Origin: Pseudomonas sp. M30-35
GTDB taxonomy: Bacteria > Pseudomonadota > Gammaproteobacteria > Pseudomonadales > Pseudomonadaceae
Reading direction: 5' to 3'
NCBI RefSeq assembly: GCF_002163625.1
Contig: NZ_CP020892.1
Location: forward strand, 372,001-436,000
DNA: 64,000 nt
In this document: positions 26,647 to 35,587 of the stretch, one piece after another
How the letters are laid out: every line of letters starts with the position of its first letter
Numbering within the stretch: position 1 is the stretch's first letter
Notes under the pieces: generated by a model
Databases searched by the model: none
The model's input: the letters and a program-made list of their open reading frames with translations, nothing else
Told to the model about the DNA's origin: nothing
Translations under genes and position numbers: made by a program

Positions 26647-27531
26647 TTAGCAGAAGCCGTAAAGTTTGGCGGGATTGTCTACCAATATACGCTTGCACAC
26701 GGCTGGATCTGGCGCCCAAGTGGTGAGCAGGTCTAGCAAGCCGCCGTCGTTAGGCATTGGCGTTGAAATGTGCGGGTGTGGCCAGTCAGACCCCCATATG
26801 CAGCGTTCAGGGTTGGCTTGGATCAGTGCTTGAGCGAATGGCGTTACATCATGATAGGGCAGTTGCCGCTCACTGGTAATTCGATAGGCACCCGATAATT
26901 TGACCCAAACCTGATCGGCACGCATGAGTCGCAATAGTGTCTGAAAGCCTGGGTGCTCTATGCCTTTACTACAAGGCATATGCCCCATGTGGTCAATCAC
27001 CACGGGCACCGGCAGTTGGCGAATCCGTTCTTCCAGCGATTCGAATGTCGATACATCGATCAGAAATTGTAAGTGCCATCGGCGGCTAGCCAGTCGTTTT
27101 GCGAGTGCAATAACGTCGTGCCAGGCAATCCCGCCCTTGAACAACAGATTCATGCGTATGCCGCAGTGGCCTCCTGCTTGCAACTCATCGAGTTGAGCAT
27201 CGCTGACATCTGCATCAACTACGGCCACGCCCTTATAGGTTTTGCCTAACGACCGCAGATAGGCAAGCGTGTCGAGTTGCAGGCGGTTGTCAGCCCCATA
27301 AACGCTGGGTTGAATCAGTACGCCATGTTCAATCCCAAGCTGATTATGCAAGTGCAAATATGCGCCCACAGGAGCGTCGGGTGGCGTATAGGTACGATCT
27401 TCATGGTATGGATATCGAAGCTCTGGCCCGAACACGTGGGCATGTGTATCGCAGGCCCCAGACGGCATATCGAAGCAAGGTTTGCTTGGGAAAGGGTCAG
27501 GCGCTTCGCAAACTGGAATGGTTTCGCTCAT
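26647..27531 (-). CDS. Amidohydrolase of the PDC-lactonase type (COG3618)
   Basis: The 294-residue TIM-barrel metal hydrolase has the first-strand motif DTHAH (28-32), a middle VVIDHMGHM with its metal-ligand or catalytic histidine, and the terminal WGSDWPHP aspartate. This matches the 2-pyrone-4,6-dicarboxylate lactonase (LigI) family, whose members open lactones of aromatic and sugar-acid routes. The substrate here is unknown. It is convergent with the nitrilase gene and lies downstream of the alpha/beta-hydrolase gene on the same strand, separated by a hairpin at 27561-27598. A role with the sugar-acid genes at 31-36 kb (lactone hydrolysis) is possible but not supported by linkage. Confidence 0.85.
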   Translation of the reverse strand: MSETIPVCEAPDPFPSKPCFDMPSGACDTHAHVFGPELRYPYHEDRTYTPPDAPVGAYLHLHNQLGIEHGVLIQPSVYGADNRLQLDTLAYLRSLGKTYKGVAVVDADVSDAQLDELQAGGHCGIRMNLLFKGGIAWHDVIALAKRLASRRWHLQFLIDVSTFESLEERIRQLPVPVVIDHMGHMPCSKGIEHPGFQTLLRLMRADQVWVKLSGAYRITSERQLPYHDVTPFAQALIQANPERCIWGSDWPHPHISTPMPNDGGLLDLLTTWAPDPAVCKRILVDNPAKLYGFC

Positions 27532-27560
27532 TTAACAACTCTACTACTTGCGCTGATAAT

Positions 27561-27598
27561 TAAACCCGAAACCGGTCTGTAGAACGGTTCCGGGTTTA
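27561..27598 (-). terminator. Terminator-like hairpin after the alpha/beta-hydrolase gene
   Basis: AAACCCGAAACCG pairs with CGGTTCCGGGTTT around about ten bases. On the minus strand the stem is followed by TTTAATTAT, a modest U-rich tail. It falls between two minus-strand genes and should limit read-through into the amidohydrolase gene. Confidence 0.65.
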
Positions 27599-27630
27599 GT
27601 CGACTGCACTTAGGGCGCGATGCGCTAGCG

Positions 27631-28521
27631 TCAGACGTTGGCCTGAACCCACTGAGCGATATGGTTAGAAAACGTGATGAACTTAGGGTCGTCGTCAAGC
27701 ATCCATTCGGTATGACCCCCGCCTTCTAGCAGGAATAGTTCTTTAGGACCTGGATACGCCGCATACAGGGCTTGCGGCTCAGTCACTGGGTGCAGATCAT
27801 TTTCAGCACCATGGGCAATCAGCAATGGCACGTTTGAGAATTTCTGGTCTAGACGTGCTTCAGGCTTGAAGCTGATGAGTGAGTCTGCAAAGTCAAAACT
27901 CGACGTTACGCCGTAGCCTGGCGCTTTGACCAGTTCAGTGAACACATATTCGCGGCTAACCGGGTCTAGTGGATAGATGTCGAACGGATCGATGCCCTTC
28001 GGCTCGCCACCACTGGCCAAGCGCAGACGTTCTTCTGCCATGAAGCGCTTGAAAGCCTTCCAGCCGTGTTCACCACGCAATGCTTTTTGCACGCGAATAG
28101 CATCGAAGAACCCGTTCATCGAAATCAGGCCGTCGATCTGATCTTCGCAGAGGTGATACGCATCGAGAATCAATCCGCCGCCCATGCCCCAGCCTGCCAA
28201 GACAACTTTGCGACCTTCTTTGTCTGCCCGCTGACGGACAACCGCTACTGCGTTAGCAATATCACGAACCTGCTCTTCGAGAATCACCCGCTCACGGATA
28301 CCTTCTGACTCGCCAAAGCCGCGGTAGTCAAAACCGAATACAGTGAAACCTTTTGGGGTCAGTGCACGGGCATAGCGCTCTGGGTGAATGTTCTTCTGCC
28401 CAGTAAAGCCCGAGCATACGATGACGATGGGAAGTTTTGGGTTGTGTGATTGTTCGTCGCTGAAAAAAGCGCCATCAAGGTTCAGGCCATCGCTTTTAAA
28501 CACCATTTTTTGTTCGATCAT
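27631..28521 (-). CDS. Alpha/beta-hydrolase-fold protein with the nucleophile serine replaced by glycine
   Basis: The 296-residue protein has the complete alpha/beta-hydrolase layout: oxyanion region VCSGFTGQK, FGFDYRGFGESEG, the nucleophile elbow, Asp242 in HGAENDLHP and His270 in EGGGHTEWM. The elbow reads GWGMGG, so the usual GxSxG serine is Gly112 (codon GGC, bases 28186-28188 on the minus strand). Without Ser, Asp or Cys there, ordinary ester hydrolysis is unlikely, though other chemistry or a binding role remains possible. It is divergent from the AraC-type regulator at 28643, across a 121-base gap holding a direct repeat, so that regulator probably controls it. Confidence 0.85.
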   Translation of the reverse strand: MIEQKMVFKSDGLNLDGAFFSDEQSHNPKLPIVIVCSGFTGQKNIHPERYARALTPKGFTVFGFDYRGFGESEGIRERVILEEQVRDIANAVAVVRQRADKEGRKVVLAGWGMGGGLILDAYHLCEDQIDGLISMNGFFDAIRVQKALRGEHGWKAFKRFMAEERLRLASGGEPKGIDPFDIYPLDPVSREYVFTELVKAPGYGVTSSFDFADSLISFKPEARLDQKFSNVPLLIAHGAENDLHPVTEPQALYAAYPGPKELFLLEGGGHTEWMLDDDPKFITFSNHIAQWVQANV

Positions 28522-28596
28522 TGTTTGGTTCCGTGCTGGCTAGGGAGAGGCGGTTGCGAGATTTATAATTACCAATTTGCGCCTGACATTTTTTTT

Positions 28597-28627
28597 AATT
28601 TCCGACATTATTGGGTAAATTTCCGAC
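28597..28627. promoter_or_regulatory. Direct repeat AATTTCCGAC, candidate AraC-type operator
   Basis: AATTTCCGAC occurs at 28597-28606 and 28618-28627, exactly 21 bases apart, which puts both on the same face of the helix. AraC-family regulators typically bind such tandem half-sites. It lies between the divergent alpha/beta-hydrolase and GlxA-type regulator genes, close to the latter's start, so it could serve activation of the one and autoregulation of the other. Confidence 0.6.
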
Positions 28628-28642
28628 TTAAGACGATGTCCC

Positions 28643-29641
28643 GTGAATGAAGCAATGGATGCAACCCAGACAGAGCATGTTGGGTTTTTTCTAATCCCCG
28701 ACTTCTCGATGATCTCATTCGCGGCGGTGGTCGATCCGCTGCGCATGGCTAATCGGATAAGTGGAAAACCACTCTATCAGTGGCATTTCTACGGTTTGCA
28801 CAACCAAGCGGTTCCCTGCAGTAATGGCGTTAGCGTGCAGCCAACACGCGAGATGAGCGACACGGCTGCTATTGATCGGATGATCGTGGTGGCGGGGATT
28901 CGAGCTCACTTAATGGATGAGCAGCCGCTCTATAAGTGGCTAAGAACCTTGGCAAAACGCGGGGTTGGTTTGGGGTCGACGTCAACCGGTAGCTTATTGC
29001 TTGCGCGTGCGGGCCTACTCAATGAACGGACCAGTACTATTCACTGGGAAAACCGGCAAAGCATGCAGGAAGAGTTCCCAGAGTTACGTGTGACAGGCGA
29101 GTTGTATGAGATTGATCGCAATGTCATTACCTGCTCTGGAGGGCTAGCTGGGCTGGATATGATTTTGCATCTGATCTCGCTCAAGCACGGCGAAGCGTTG
29201 GCCAATGACGTAGCAGAACAGTGCATTCACCCTAATATTCGTCCCGCGCATGATAAGCAGAGAATGAAGCTGCAGCTGCGCTACAACGCCAACCATCCAC
29301 GCTTGATGCAAGCGTTGGAATTGATGCGAGAAAATATCGAAGAGGTTCTGACCTGTCAGGAAATCAGCGATTATGCAGGCATTTCTAACCGACAGCTGGA
29401 GAGGCTTTTCCATCAGCATCTGGGAATGTCACCCGCCCAGTACTATATGAGTCTCAGGCTTGAGCGCGCGTGCCATTTGCTGCAGCAGACGAGCATGTCC
29501 ATTCTGCAAATAGGCACAGCTTGTGGCTTTATATCAACGTCCTACTTCTCCAGGTGCTACCGAAAACGCTACGCACACACGCCACGGGATGAACGCAAGG
29601 CCGGCGCGGCTTTAAGTGGCTGCAACGAACCTTCAATTTAG
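28643..29641 (+). CDS. GlxA-family AraC-type transcriptional regulator
   Basis: The 332-residue protein has an N-terminal DJ-1/PfpI-like domain (about 8-180) in which the nucleophile-elbow position reads GSTSTGSL, without cysteine, so it is likely a ligand-sensing module. A C-terminal AraC double helix-turn-helix follows (about 222-318), with TCQEISDYAGISNRQLERLF and GTACGFISTSYFSRCYRKRY. Relatives in Pseudomonas (GbdR, CdhR, SouR) govern betaine, carnitine and sarcosine use, which suits the nearby quaternary-amine genes; this is inference. GTG 28643 or ATG 28655 could be the start. Its 3' end overlaps the convergent MFS gene by four bases. Confidence 0.88.
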   Translation: MNEAMDATQTEHVGFFLIPDFSMISFAAVVDPLRMANRISGKPLYQWHFYGLHNQAVPCSNGVSVQPTREMSDTAAIDRMIVVAGIRAHLMDEQPLYKWLRTLAKRGVGLGSTSTGSLLLARAGLLNERTSTIHWENRQSMQEEFPELRVTGELYEIDRNVITCSGGLAGLDMILHLISLKHGEALANDVAEQCIHPNIRPAHDKQRMKLQLRYNANHPRLMQALELMRENIEEVLTCQEISDYAGISNRQLERLFHQHLGMSPAQYYMSLRLERACHLLQQTSMSILQIGTACGFISTSYFSRCYRKRYAHTPRDERKAGAALSGCNEPSI

Positions 29642-30987
29642 GGGCGGGACAATTTAGTGCTCTCGTTGCCCTCTGTAAAATTTCTGCCGATGATTGGCTG
29701 CTCGCTCCTGAGTTTAACCACGGCGAAGATGCTCACGATGCAGCATAGAGCTAGATAGGCAGATACATAGGTTGAGCTACCAGCCGCCCAGCCGACCAGC
29801 AGGGTACAGATAAAGGGCGTTGGGCCTGCAATCAGCATACTGTTCAGTTCGCGCGCGACACTGATCCCGGAGAAGCGCAGTTCAGTTGGGAACAGGTCTG
29901 CCAGCAGTAAACCCTGGGCCCCGGCCATTGCTCCGAAACTTATGCTGAAACCCAGACACAGGCCAATTGTGGCCAGTAACAGATTGCCGGAGTCGATAAG
30001 CGCGAACAGCGGATAGGCAAACAGCGCTGCAAAGCCTGCACCGAATATATAGATTTTGCTGGCTCCGAGGCGATCGGCCAGCCAGCCCATCAAAGGCGTG
30101 GTAAGTACCCCGCAAAATGAGGCCAGTAGGCTTATCCACAGCGCATCACTTCGATTGATATTGAGAGTATTGGTCATGTAGCTGAGACCGAAGGCACTCA
30201 GAATGTACACATTGGCGTTATGGCCGGTGACGGCGAGAAAACCGTAAGTCAGTTGCTTCGGGTAGCGTTTTAACAGGGTCTTCAGCGGGAGCTTGTGCGT
30301 TTCCTTGAGCGCCTTGGCGCGTTCAGCGGCCTGCAGGTATTCAGGGGTTTCATCCAGTTGCTGACGGATGTACAGCGCCACAACGAATAACACAGCTGAA
30401 CTAAGAAACGGCAGGCGCCAGCCCCAGCTGCTCAGAGCCTCCTCCGAGAGTTGTGAAACTCCGAGGAATGTTAGCACCGCCAAAAGGATGCCGACCAAGG
30501 TCGCCGATTGCAGCATTGAGGTGTAGAAGCCGCGTTGCTGTGGTGGCGCGTATTCATAGACCAAGGTTACCGCACCGGCATATTCGGCGCCGGCACCGAA
30601 GCCTTGGACCATACGCATCAGCACCAACAGAATCGGTGCCATGATGCCTATTTGGGCGTACGTGGGTAGCAGGCCGATAGCGACCGTGCCTGCCCCCATC
30701 AGGGAAATTGAAAATATCAACGCTGGTTTGCGGCCGAAACGATCTCCGAGATGGGCAATCACCACCCCTCCGAGTGGGCGAACGAAAAAGCCCACGGCGA
30801 AGGTGGCGAAGGCCGCCAGAACACTGGCGGTGTCTGAGAGATCAGGGAAGAAAATCTTGTTGAGAATCAGGCTGGCGGCGGTGCCGTACAGGGCATAATC
30901 GAACCACTCGATGATGGTGCCGACAATTGAGGCGATCACCGCCTTGCGCACCCCGGCTGGGCTAGGCGTCTGTGCTGTGTACATCAT
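29638..30987 (-). CDS. MFS transporter, metabolite:H+ symporter type
   Basis: The 449-residue protein has about twelve membrane helices. The N-terminal TIIEWFDYALYGTAASLI and the loop GDRFGRKPAL are the signature of the metabolite:H+ symporter (ShiA/KgtP/ProP-like) family, which imports organic acids and betaines. ATG 30987 is used because AAGGAG lies just ahead; the long upstream open frame has no membrane or family character. The gene is last in the minus-strand sugar-acid operon, 49 bases after the Ldh-family gene. Its substrate is unknown, and it may be a second importer for that route. Confidence 0.85.
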   Translation of the reverse strand: MMYTAQTPSPAGVRKAVIASIVGTIIEWFDYALYGTAASLILNKIFFPDLSDTASVLAAFATFAVGFFVRPLGGVVIAHLGDRFGRKPALIFSISLMGAGTVAIGLLPTYAQIGIMAPILLVLMRMVQGFGAGAEYAGAVTLVYEYAPPQQRGFYTSMLQSATLVGILLAVLTFLGVSQLSEEALSSWGWRLPFLSSAVLFVVALYIRQQLDETPEYLQAAERAKALKETHKLPLKTLLKRYPKQLTYGFLAVTGHNANVYILSAFGLSYMTNTLNINRSDALWISLLASFCGVLTTPLMGWLADRLGASKIYIFGAGFAALFAYPLFALIDSGNLLLATIGLCLGFSISFGAMAGAQGLLLADLFPTELRFSGISVARELNSMLIAGPTPFICTLLVGWAAGSSTYVSAYLALCCIVSIFAVVKLRSEQPIIGRNFTEGNESTKLSRP

Positions 30988-31036
30988 CTTTGAGCTCCTT
31001 GTTATTGTTGTTTCATGCATTGCAGATGCTGGTGGA

Positions 31037-32095
31037 TCACTCTTGGTGTGGCTCCAAGGCCGGGAGTTGATAGTGCAAGGCAAGTGCGTTGAGTTGTTTT
31101 GCCAAGTCAGGTGGTAGCGGCGTGCCGTTGGCTTTGCAGTCGCGCGTACGGTGTAATGCCTGCTCGCCTGGCAAGCGAACGCCGTCTCCACCAGGCCGAG
31201 GCGTGGCGCTGTGGCAGGCGCTTACCAAGGCGTCGATGTGTTGCAAGTAGGCGCTATTGCCAGCACAGGCTCGCGGGTCAAACAAGGTCAGGTTGACTGA
31301 GGCGCTCCAGCCGGTGCTCGGGGTTGCACGACCACCACCACTGAGACAACCGGCCATTACTTCTGCAATCAGGCCCATGGCAAAACCTTTGTGGCCGGCC
31401 TCCAAGCCTCCAAGAGGAAGAATGGTGCCGGGAGGGTTGCTGTGCATCACCGCCGGGTCGCAGCTGACGCGGCCCTGATTGTCGAGCAGTACGGGATAGT
31501 TGAACGCGGTGCCGCGTGCTTGTTGGCGGGCAACCGCAGCGTTAGTCGCCAAGCTAGTAGACATGTCGATAAGAATTGGCTCGGCGCTGGTTGGGGCACC
31601 GAAGGCAATGGGGTTTGAAGTCAGAACTGCGCTGGTGCCGCCAAAAGGGGCAACGCTGCTGTGGCCGGGGTCGGTAAGCGTTATCTGGATGATAAAGCCA
31701 CGTTCGGTCGCCATCTGCAGGTAGGCGCTAAGGCTCGCGGTGTGGTGGCTGCGCTGGATATTCACGCTGGCCATACCGTAGCGTTTGGCACGCGGCATGG
31801 CTTCGTTGATTGCACGTTCAAGCAGCCAGGGGCCGGGAAGCTTGCAGCCATCCCAACTCAGGCAAGCTTGGTGATCCTGAAGGACGACTGGCTCACCGTG
31901 TAGAGTCATGCCGCCACTGTCTATCTCGCGCAAGTAGGCTGGCAGCAAAGCCAGGCCGTGAGTGGTTTTACCGAAGCATTCACCACGCAGCAGAACCTGC
32001 GCAGTACTGGCCGCTTTTTCGAGGGGCATGCCTTTGGCGACGAACAAGTCCTGGCTGAATTGAAGCAAGGCTTGGGTGCAGTAGCGTGTCTGCAT
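31037..32095 (-). CDS. Ldh-family NAD(P)-dependent 2-hydroxyacid dehydrogenase
   Basis: The 352-residue product belongs to the malate/L-lactate/ureidoglycolate dehydrogenase family, which has a non-Rossmann NAD fold. Family landmarks are RGECFGKTTHGLALLP, SHHTASLSAYLQ, GTSAVLTSNPIAFGAPT, IDMSTSLATNAAVARQQ and GGLEAGHKGFAMGLI. Such enzymes reduce or oxidise 2-oxo and 2-hydroxy acids. In this operon it may convert the lactate-type cleavage product to pyruvate, or act on the sugar acid; both are inference. ATG 32095 with AAGGAG upstream is the clear start. It lies between the enolase-family gene and the second MFS gene. Confidence 0.88.
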   Translation of the reverse strand: MQTRYCTQALLQFSQDLFVAKGMPLEKAASTAQVLLRGECFGKTTHGLALLPAYLREIDSGGMTLHGEPVVLQDHQACLSWDGCKLPGPWLLERAINEAMPRAKRYGMASVNIQRSHHTASLSAYLQMATERGFIIQITLTDPGHSSVAPFGGTSAVLTSNPIAFGAPTSAEPILIDMSTSLATNAAVARQQARGTAFNYPVLLDNQGRVSCDPAVMHSNPPGTILPLGGLEAGHKGFAMGLIAEVMAGCLSGGGRATPSTGWSASVNLTLFDPRACAGNSAYLQHIDALVSACHSATPRPGGDGVRLPGEQALHRTRDCKANGTPLPPDLAKQLNALALHYQLPALEPHQE

Positions 32096-32153
32096 AAGGA
32101 CTCCTTGGTACACACCTGCTGGCCTGGGCAAACCCAGGCCGGTTGGTGTCTGG

Positions 32154-33287
32154 TTAGCTGGGCGTATCTGCCAAAGCCGGTGCGCTACCGTGGGTTTGTC
32201 GGTGGACAATATGCTGTTGCAGGGCATCCCAGTCCCAGTCAATGCCCAGGCCTGGTGCCTCGCTGGGAATGGCTTGACCATTCTCGATGCGAATGGTTGA
32301 GCGGGTGACAAGATCGAGTTGGGGAATGTATTCGAGCCAGCGGCTGTTCGGCACGGCGCAGCACAGACCCAGATGCAATTCCATCAGGAAGTGTGGGCAG
32401 ACCGGAACATTGAAGGCCTCGGCTAGGTGCGCGACCTTGAGCCAAGGTGTGATCCCGCCAATACGTGCAACATCGGTCTGTACCACCGAGCATGCGCCGC
32501 TGGCCAAGTAATCCTTGAACTGCGCGAGGCTGTACATCGATTCGCCTACGGCAATTGGCAGGCTGGTTGATGCTGCCAGGCGCCGGTGTGCGCCGATGTC
32601 ATCGGCGTGGATTGGCTCTTCGAACCAGGCAACATCCAACTCTTCGAATTGGCGGGCGCGTCGAATGGCTTCCTCCAGCGTAAAGCCTTGATTGGCATCG
32701 GTCATGATTTCCCAGGCTGGACCAACCTTGTCACGTACTGCGCCGATGCGCCGGACATCTTCGGCTACGTGCGGCCGCCCAACCTTTAGCTTGCCACCCC
32801 CAAAACCTTGCTCCTTGGCCTTTAGAGCTTCCTCGACCAATTCTGACTCGTCCATATGCAGCCAGCCGCCCTCTGTTGAGTAGAGCTGGATGGTCGATTT
32901 TGCCCCCCCAGCTATGCGGTGCAGCGGCAGACCGGCTTTGCGAGCGTGCAAATCCCATAGCGCGGTATCGATGGTAGCCAATGCGAGGGTGCTGACCGCG
33001 CCCACGGTCAGGGCATGAATGCGGTAGAACAGACTGCGCCAGAGGGCTTCGATGCCTTCTGCCTCTTGGCCTATCAAGACAGGGGCGAGGTGATCGTCGA
33101 TCAGCTTACAAATCGATGAGCCGCCAGTGCCAATGGTGTAGCTATAGCCGGTGCCCGTAACGCCATCGGCGTCAGTGATACGCACCATTGGCGTTTCCTG
33201 GAGCTCGAAGCTTTGTACCGCGTCCGTACGCTTGACCTTGGGTTTGAGGTTGACTTGCAGCACCTCGACGGAAACTATCTTGGCCAT
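32154..33287 (-). CDS. Enolase-superfamily acid-sugar dehydratase (mandelate racemase group)
   Basis: The 377-residue protein has a capping domain (about 1-120) and a modified TIM barrel. Catalytic residues are readable: KLK at 166-168 on the second strand, metal ligands Asp197, Glu223 and Glu249, and the His299-Asp272 pair in CPHFLMELH and VQTDVARIGG. Lys plus His is the bases arrangement of the mandelate racemase group, which dehydrates sugar acids. The spacing resembles L-talarate/galactarate dehydratase, while the length is below that of L-fuconate dehydratase (about 440). Its neighbours suggest it makes the 2-keto-3-deoxy acid for the SDR at 35588. Exact substrate unresolved. Confidence 0.88.
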   Translation of the reverse strand: MAKIVSVEVLQVNLKPKVKRTDAVQSFELQETPMVRITDADGVTGTGYSYTIGTGGSSICKLIDDHLAPVLIGQEAEGIEALWRSLFYRIHALTVGAVSTLALATIDTALWDLHARKAGLPLHRIAGGAKSTIQLYSTEGGWLHMDESELVEEALKAKEQGFGGGKLKVGRPHVAEDVRRIGAVRDKVGPAWEIMTDANQGFTLEEAIRRARQFEELDVAWFEEPIHADDIGAHRRLAASTSLPIAVGESMYSLAQFKDYLASGACSVVQTDVARIGGITPWLKVAHLAEAFNVPVCPHFLMELHLGLCCAVPNSRWLEYIPQLDLVTRSTIRIENGQAIPSEAPGLGIDWDWDALQQHIVHRQTHGSAPALADTPS

Positions 33288-33308
33288 GAATATGTCCTGT
33301 AATGGAGA

Positions 33309-34622
33309 TTATTGAGTGCCGGCGGCAGCAATGTACCGGCGACTGAGACAGAGCAAGATGGCGACTGTGATCAGGCAGGCGCTGATCACATAGAGACCAT
33401 TGTCGGCGCTGCCAGTGGTTTGTTTTATCCAGCCGACAATGGAAGGGCTGACGAAACCGGCCAGGTTGCCAATGGAGTTAATCACGGCAATACCAGCAGC
33501 AGATGCCGCGCCCGCCAGAAACAGTGGGGGCATGGTCCAGAACACTGGCAGTGCGGCGTAGATGCCGAATGTTGCAACGGTCAGGCCGGCCATGGAAAGG
33601 ATCAGGCTGTCGCTGGCTAGGGCGCTGCCGATCAAGCCGATGGCACCAAGTACGCAGGCCCCGGCAACATGCAGAGGACGTTCGCGCCAGCGATCGGAGC
33701 TGCGTGCCAGCAGGAGCATGCCGGCGATCCCGGCGGCATTGGGCAGCGCACTCCACAGACCGACCTGAAACGCGCCTTGAACACCTGCCGCCTGAATCAA
33801 GGATGGCAGCCAGAAGCCGATTCCATATGAACCCATGACAATGCCGAAATAGATCAGGCTGAGCAGCCAGACGCGAGGCTCGCGGAAACCGCGAGTGGCG
33901 CCTTGGTTGGTGATACCCGCCTGGTCCTTGGTCAATTGATCGGATAGTTGCTGTTTCTGCTCCTGGCTCAGCCACTTAGCATGCTCGGGTTTGTCATCAA
34001 GCCAGGCCAGTACGCACAGGCCTGCAATCAGCGAGGGAATAGCCTCGATCAGGAATAACCATTTCCAGCCCGCTAGGCCTGCGACGTTATGAAAACCGTC
34101 GAGAATTGCACCGGATAGTGGCCCGCCGAGCATGCCGGCGACCGGCACCGCGACAATGAAACCCGCCAGAATCGAGCCGCGCCTGCTGGCTGGAAACCAA
34201 ACGCTCAGGTAAAGAATGACCCCTGGGTAGAAGCCTGCCTCACAGGCACCGAGGATAAAGCGCAGGATGTAGAAACTGGTTTCTGAGGTCACGAACATCA
34301 TGGACCCGGAGACGATGCCCCAGGAAATCATGATGCGGGCGATCCAGCGTCGAGCGCCAACCCGGTGCAAGATAAGGTTGCTGGGCACCTCGAAGAGGAA
34401 GTAACCGAGAAAGAAAATACCCGCGCCTGCGCCGTAGACCGCCTCGCTGAGCTGCAGGTCAGCGAGCATCTGTAACTTGGCGAAACCGACATTCACACGG
34501 TCCAGGTAGGCAACGATATAGCAGCCGAACAACAGGGGGATCAGTCGCCAGAAAACTTTCTTGAAAAGTGCGTTCTCGTCTTGGCTGTACTCAAGCGTTG
34601 GGGCGACATCGAGTTGGGTCAT
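33309..34622 (-). CDS. MFS transporter, anion:cation symporter (sugar-acid/tartrate type)
   Basis: The 437-residue protein has about twelve helices and the anion:cation symporter signature: DRVNVGFAKLQM in the first helix pair, EVPSNLILHRVGARRWIARIM and LGACEAGFYPGVILYLSVWFP. This family (phthalate, tartrate, glucarate and galactonate carriers) imports sugar acids with H+ or Na+. Direct import of an aldonic acid would explain why the operon has no sugar dehydrogenase or lactonase. It lies 21 bases upstream (33287 to 33309) of the dehydratase gene on the same strand. Confidence 0.9.
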   Translation of the reverse strand: MTQLDVAPTLEYSQDENALFKKVFWRLIPLLFGCYIVAYLDRVNVGFAKLQMLADLQLSEAVYGAGAGIFFLGYFLFEVPSNLILHRVGARRWIARIMISWGIVSGSMMFVTSETSFYILRFILGACEAGFYPGVILYLSVWFPASRRGSILAGFIVAVPVAGMLGGPLSGAILDGFHNVAGLAGWKWLFLIEAIPSLIAGLCVLAWLDDKPEHAKWLSQEQKQQLSDQLTKDQAGITNQGATRGFREPRVWLLSLIYFGIVMGSYGIGFWLPSLIQAAGVQGAFQVGLWSALPNAAGIAGMLLLARSSDRWRERPLHVAGACVLGAIGLIGSALASDSLILSMAGLTVATFGIYAALPVFWTMPPLFLAGAASAAGIAVINSIGNLAGFVSPSIVGWIKQTTGSADNGLYVISACLITVAILLCLSRRYIAAAGTQ

Positions 34623-34712
34623 TGGTGTGTCCTGCTGTTATTTTTATTGTGGGTGCAGCGTTGGCCCCGGTAAGCAAATGCAGGCTCCCCGGGATCGTTG
34701 GACGAATCAGTT

Positions 34713-35561
34713 TCAGACGTCGGCGGCGTAGGTCTTTTGGCGTTGTTCACCAAGCCCTTCGATGCCCAGTTGCACGTGCTGATCAGGGCGCAGATAGACC
34801 GGTGGCTGTTGTCCAAGGCCAACGCCTGGCGGTGTGCCGGTGGAGATGATGTCTCCTGGTTGCAGGCTCATGAACTGCGACAGATAAGAAACCAGATAAG
34901 CCACGCCGTAGACCATGGTCTTGGTCGAACCATTTTGGTAACGATGACCATCTACCTCTAACCACATGCCCAGATTTTGCGGGTCGGCAATTTCATCGCG
35001 GGTAACCAGCCAAGGGCCGATTGGACCGAAAGTGTCACAGCCTTTGCCCTTGCACCACTGGCCTTCGCGTTCAATCTGGAAGGCGCGCTCGGATAAGTCG
35101 TTGACCACGCAGTAACCCGCGACATACTCCAGAGCGTGTTCCTCACTGACGTACTTGGCGGTTTTGCCAATGACTACGCCCAGCTCTACTTCCCAGTCGG
35201 TCTTTTCCGAGCCGCGAGGAATCTCGATACCATCATTCGGGCCGCAAATGGAGCTGGTGGCTTTCATAAATACAATCGGCTCGGGCGGAACCGTGGCGCC
35301 AGTCTCAGCGGCGTGATCGGAGTAATTAAGACCTATGCAGATGAATTTTCCGACATTGGCAACGCAAGGGCCGATGCGTTGGGAGCCTTCAACCAGCGGT
35401 AGGCTTTCGATTGACAGGCTGGCAAGCAAAGTCAGGTTCTGCGTGGAAAGGGTGTCGCCACCGACATCATTAATATGTTGCGACAGGTCGCGAATTCGCC
35501 CCTGTGCATCGAGTAAGCCTGGACGCTCCTGACCTGGGTTGCCGTAACGTAATAATTTCAT
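34713..35561 (-). CDS. FAH-family hydrolase, 2,4-diketo-3-deoxy-sugar-acid hydrolase type
   Basis: The 282-residue enzyme shows the FAH metal site: Glu124 and Glu126 in DWEVELG and Asp155 in VVNDLSER, with Lys, Gly-rich GKGCDTFGP (172-180) and the end motif SLQPGDIISTGTPPGVGLG. Close homologs hydrolyse 2,4-diketo-3-deoxy-L-fuconate to pyruvate and L-lactate. Placed with an SDR that could make the 2,4-diketo acid and a dehydratase, it fits the last step of such a non-phosphorylating route. Start ATG 35561 follows GGAGTC. The SDR gene ends 26 bases upstream. Confidence 0.9.
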   Translation of the reverse strand: MKLLRYGNPGQERPGLLDAQGRIRDLSQHINDVGGDTLSTQNLTLLASLSIESLPLVEGSQRIGPCVANVGKFICIGLNYSDHAAETGATVPPEPIVFMKATSSICGPNDGIEIPRGSEKTDWEVELGVVIGKTAKYVSEEHALEYVAGYCVVNDLSERAFQIEREGQWCKGKGCDTFGPIGPWLVTRDEIADPQNLGMWLEVDGHRYQNGSTKTMVYGVAYLVSYLSQFMSLQPGDIISTGTPPGVGLGQQPPVYLRPDQHVQLGIEGLGEQRQKTYAADV

Positions 35562-35587
35562 GATTGACTCCTAGCCTAATAATGGGT

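Noticed and set aside
31097..32058. Several plus-strand ORFs of 65-82 codons opposite the Ldh-family gene
   Set aside because: They overlap each other and a gene with clear family motifs, have no consistent ribosome sites and show no recognisable product.
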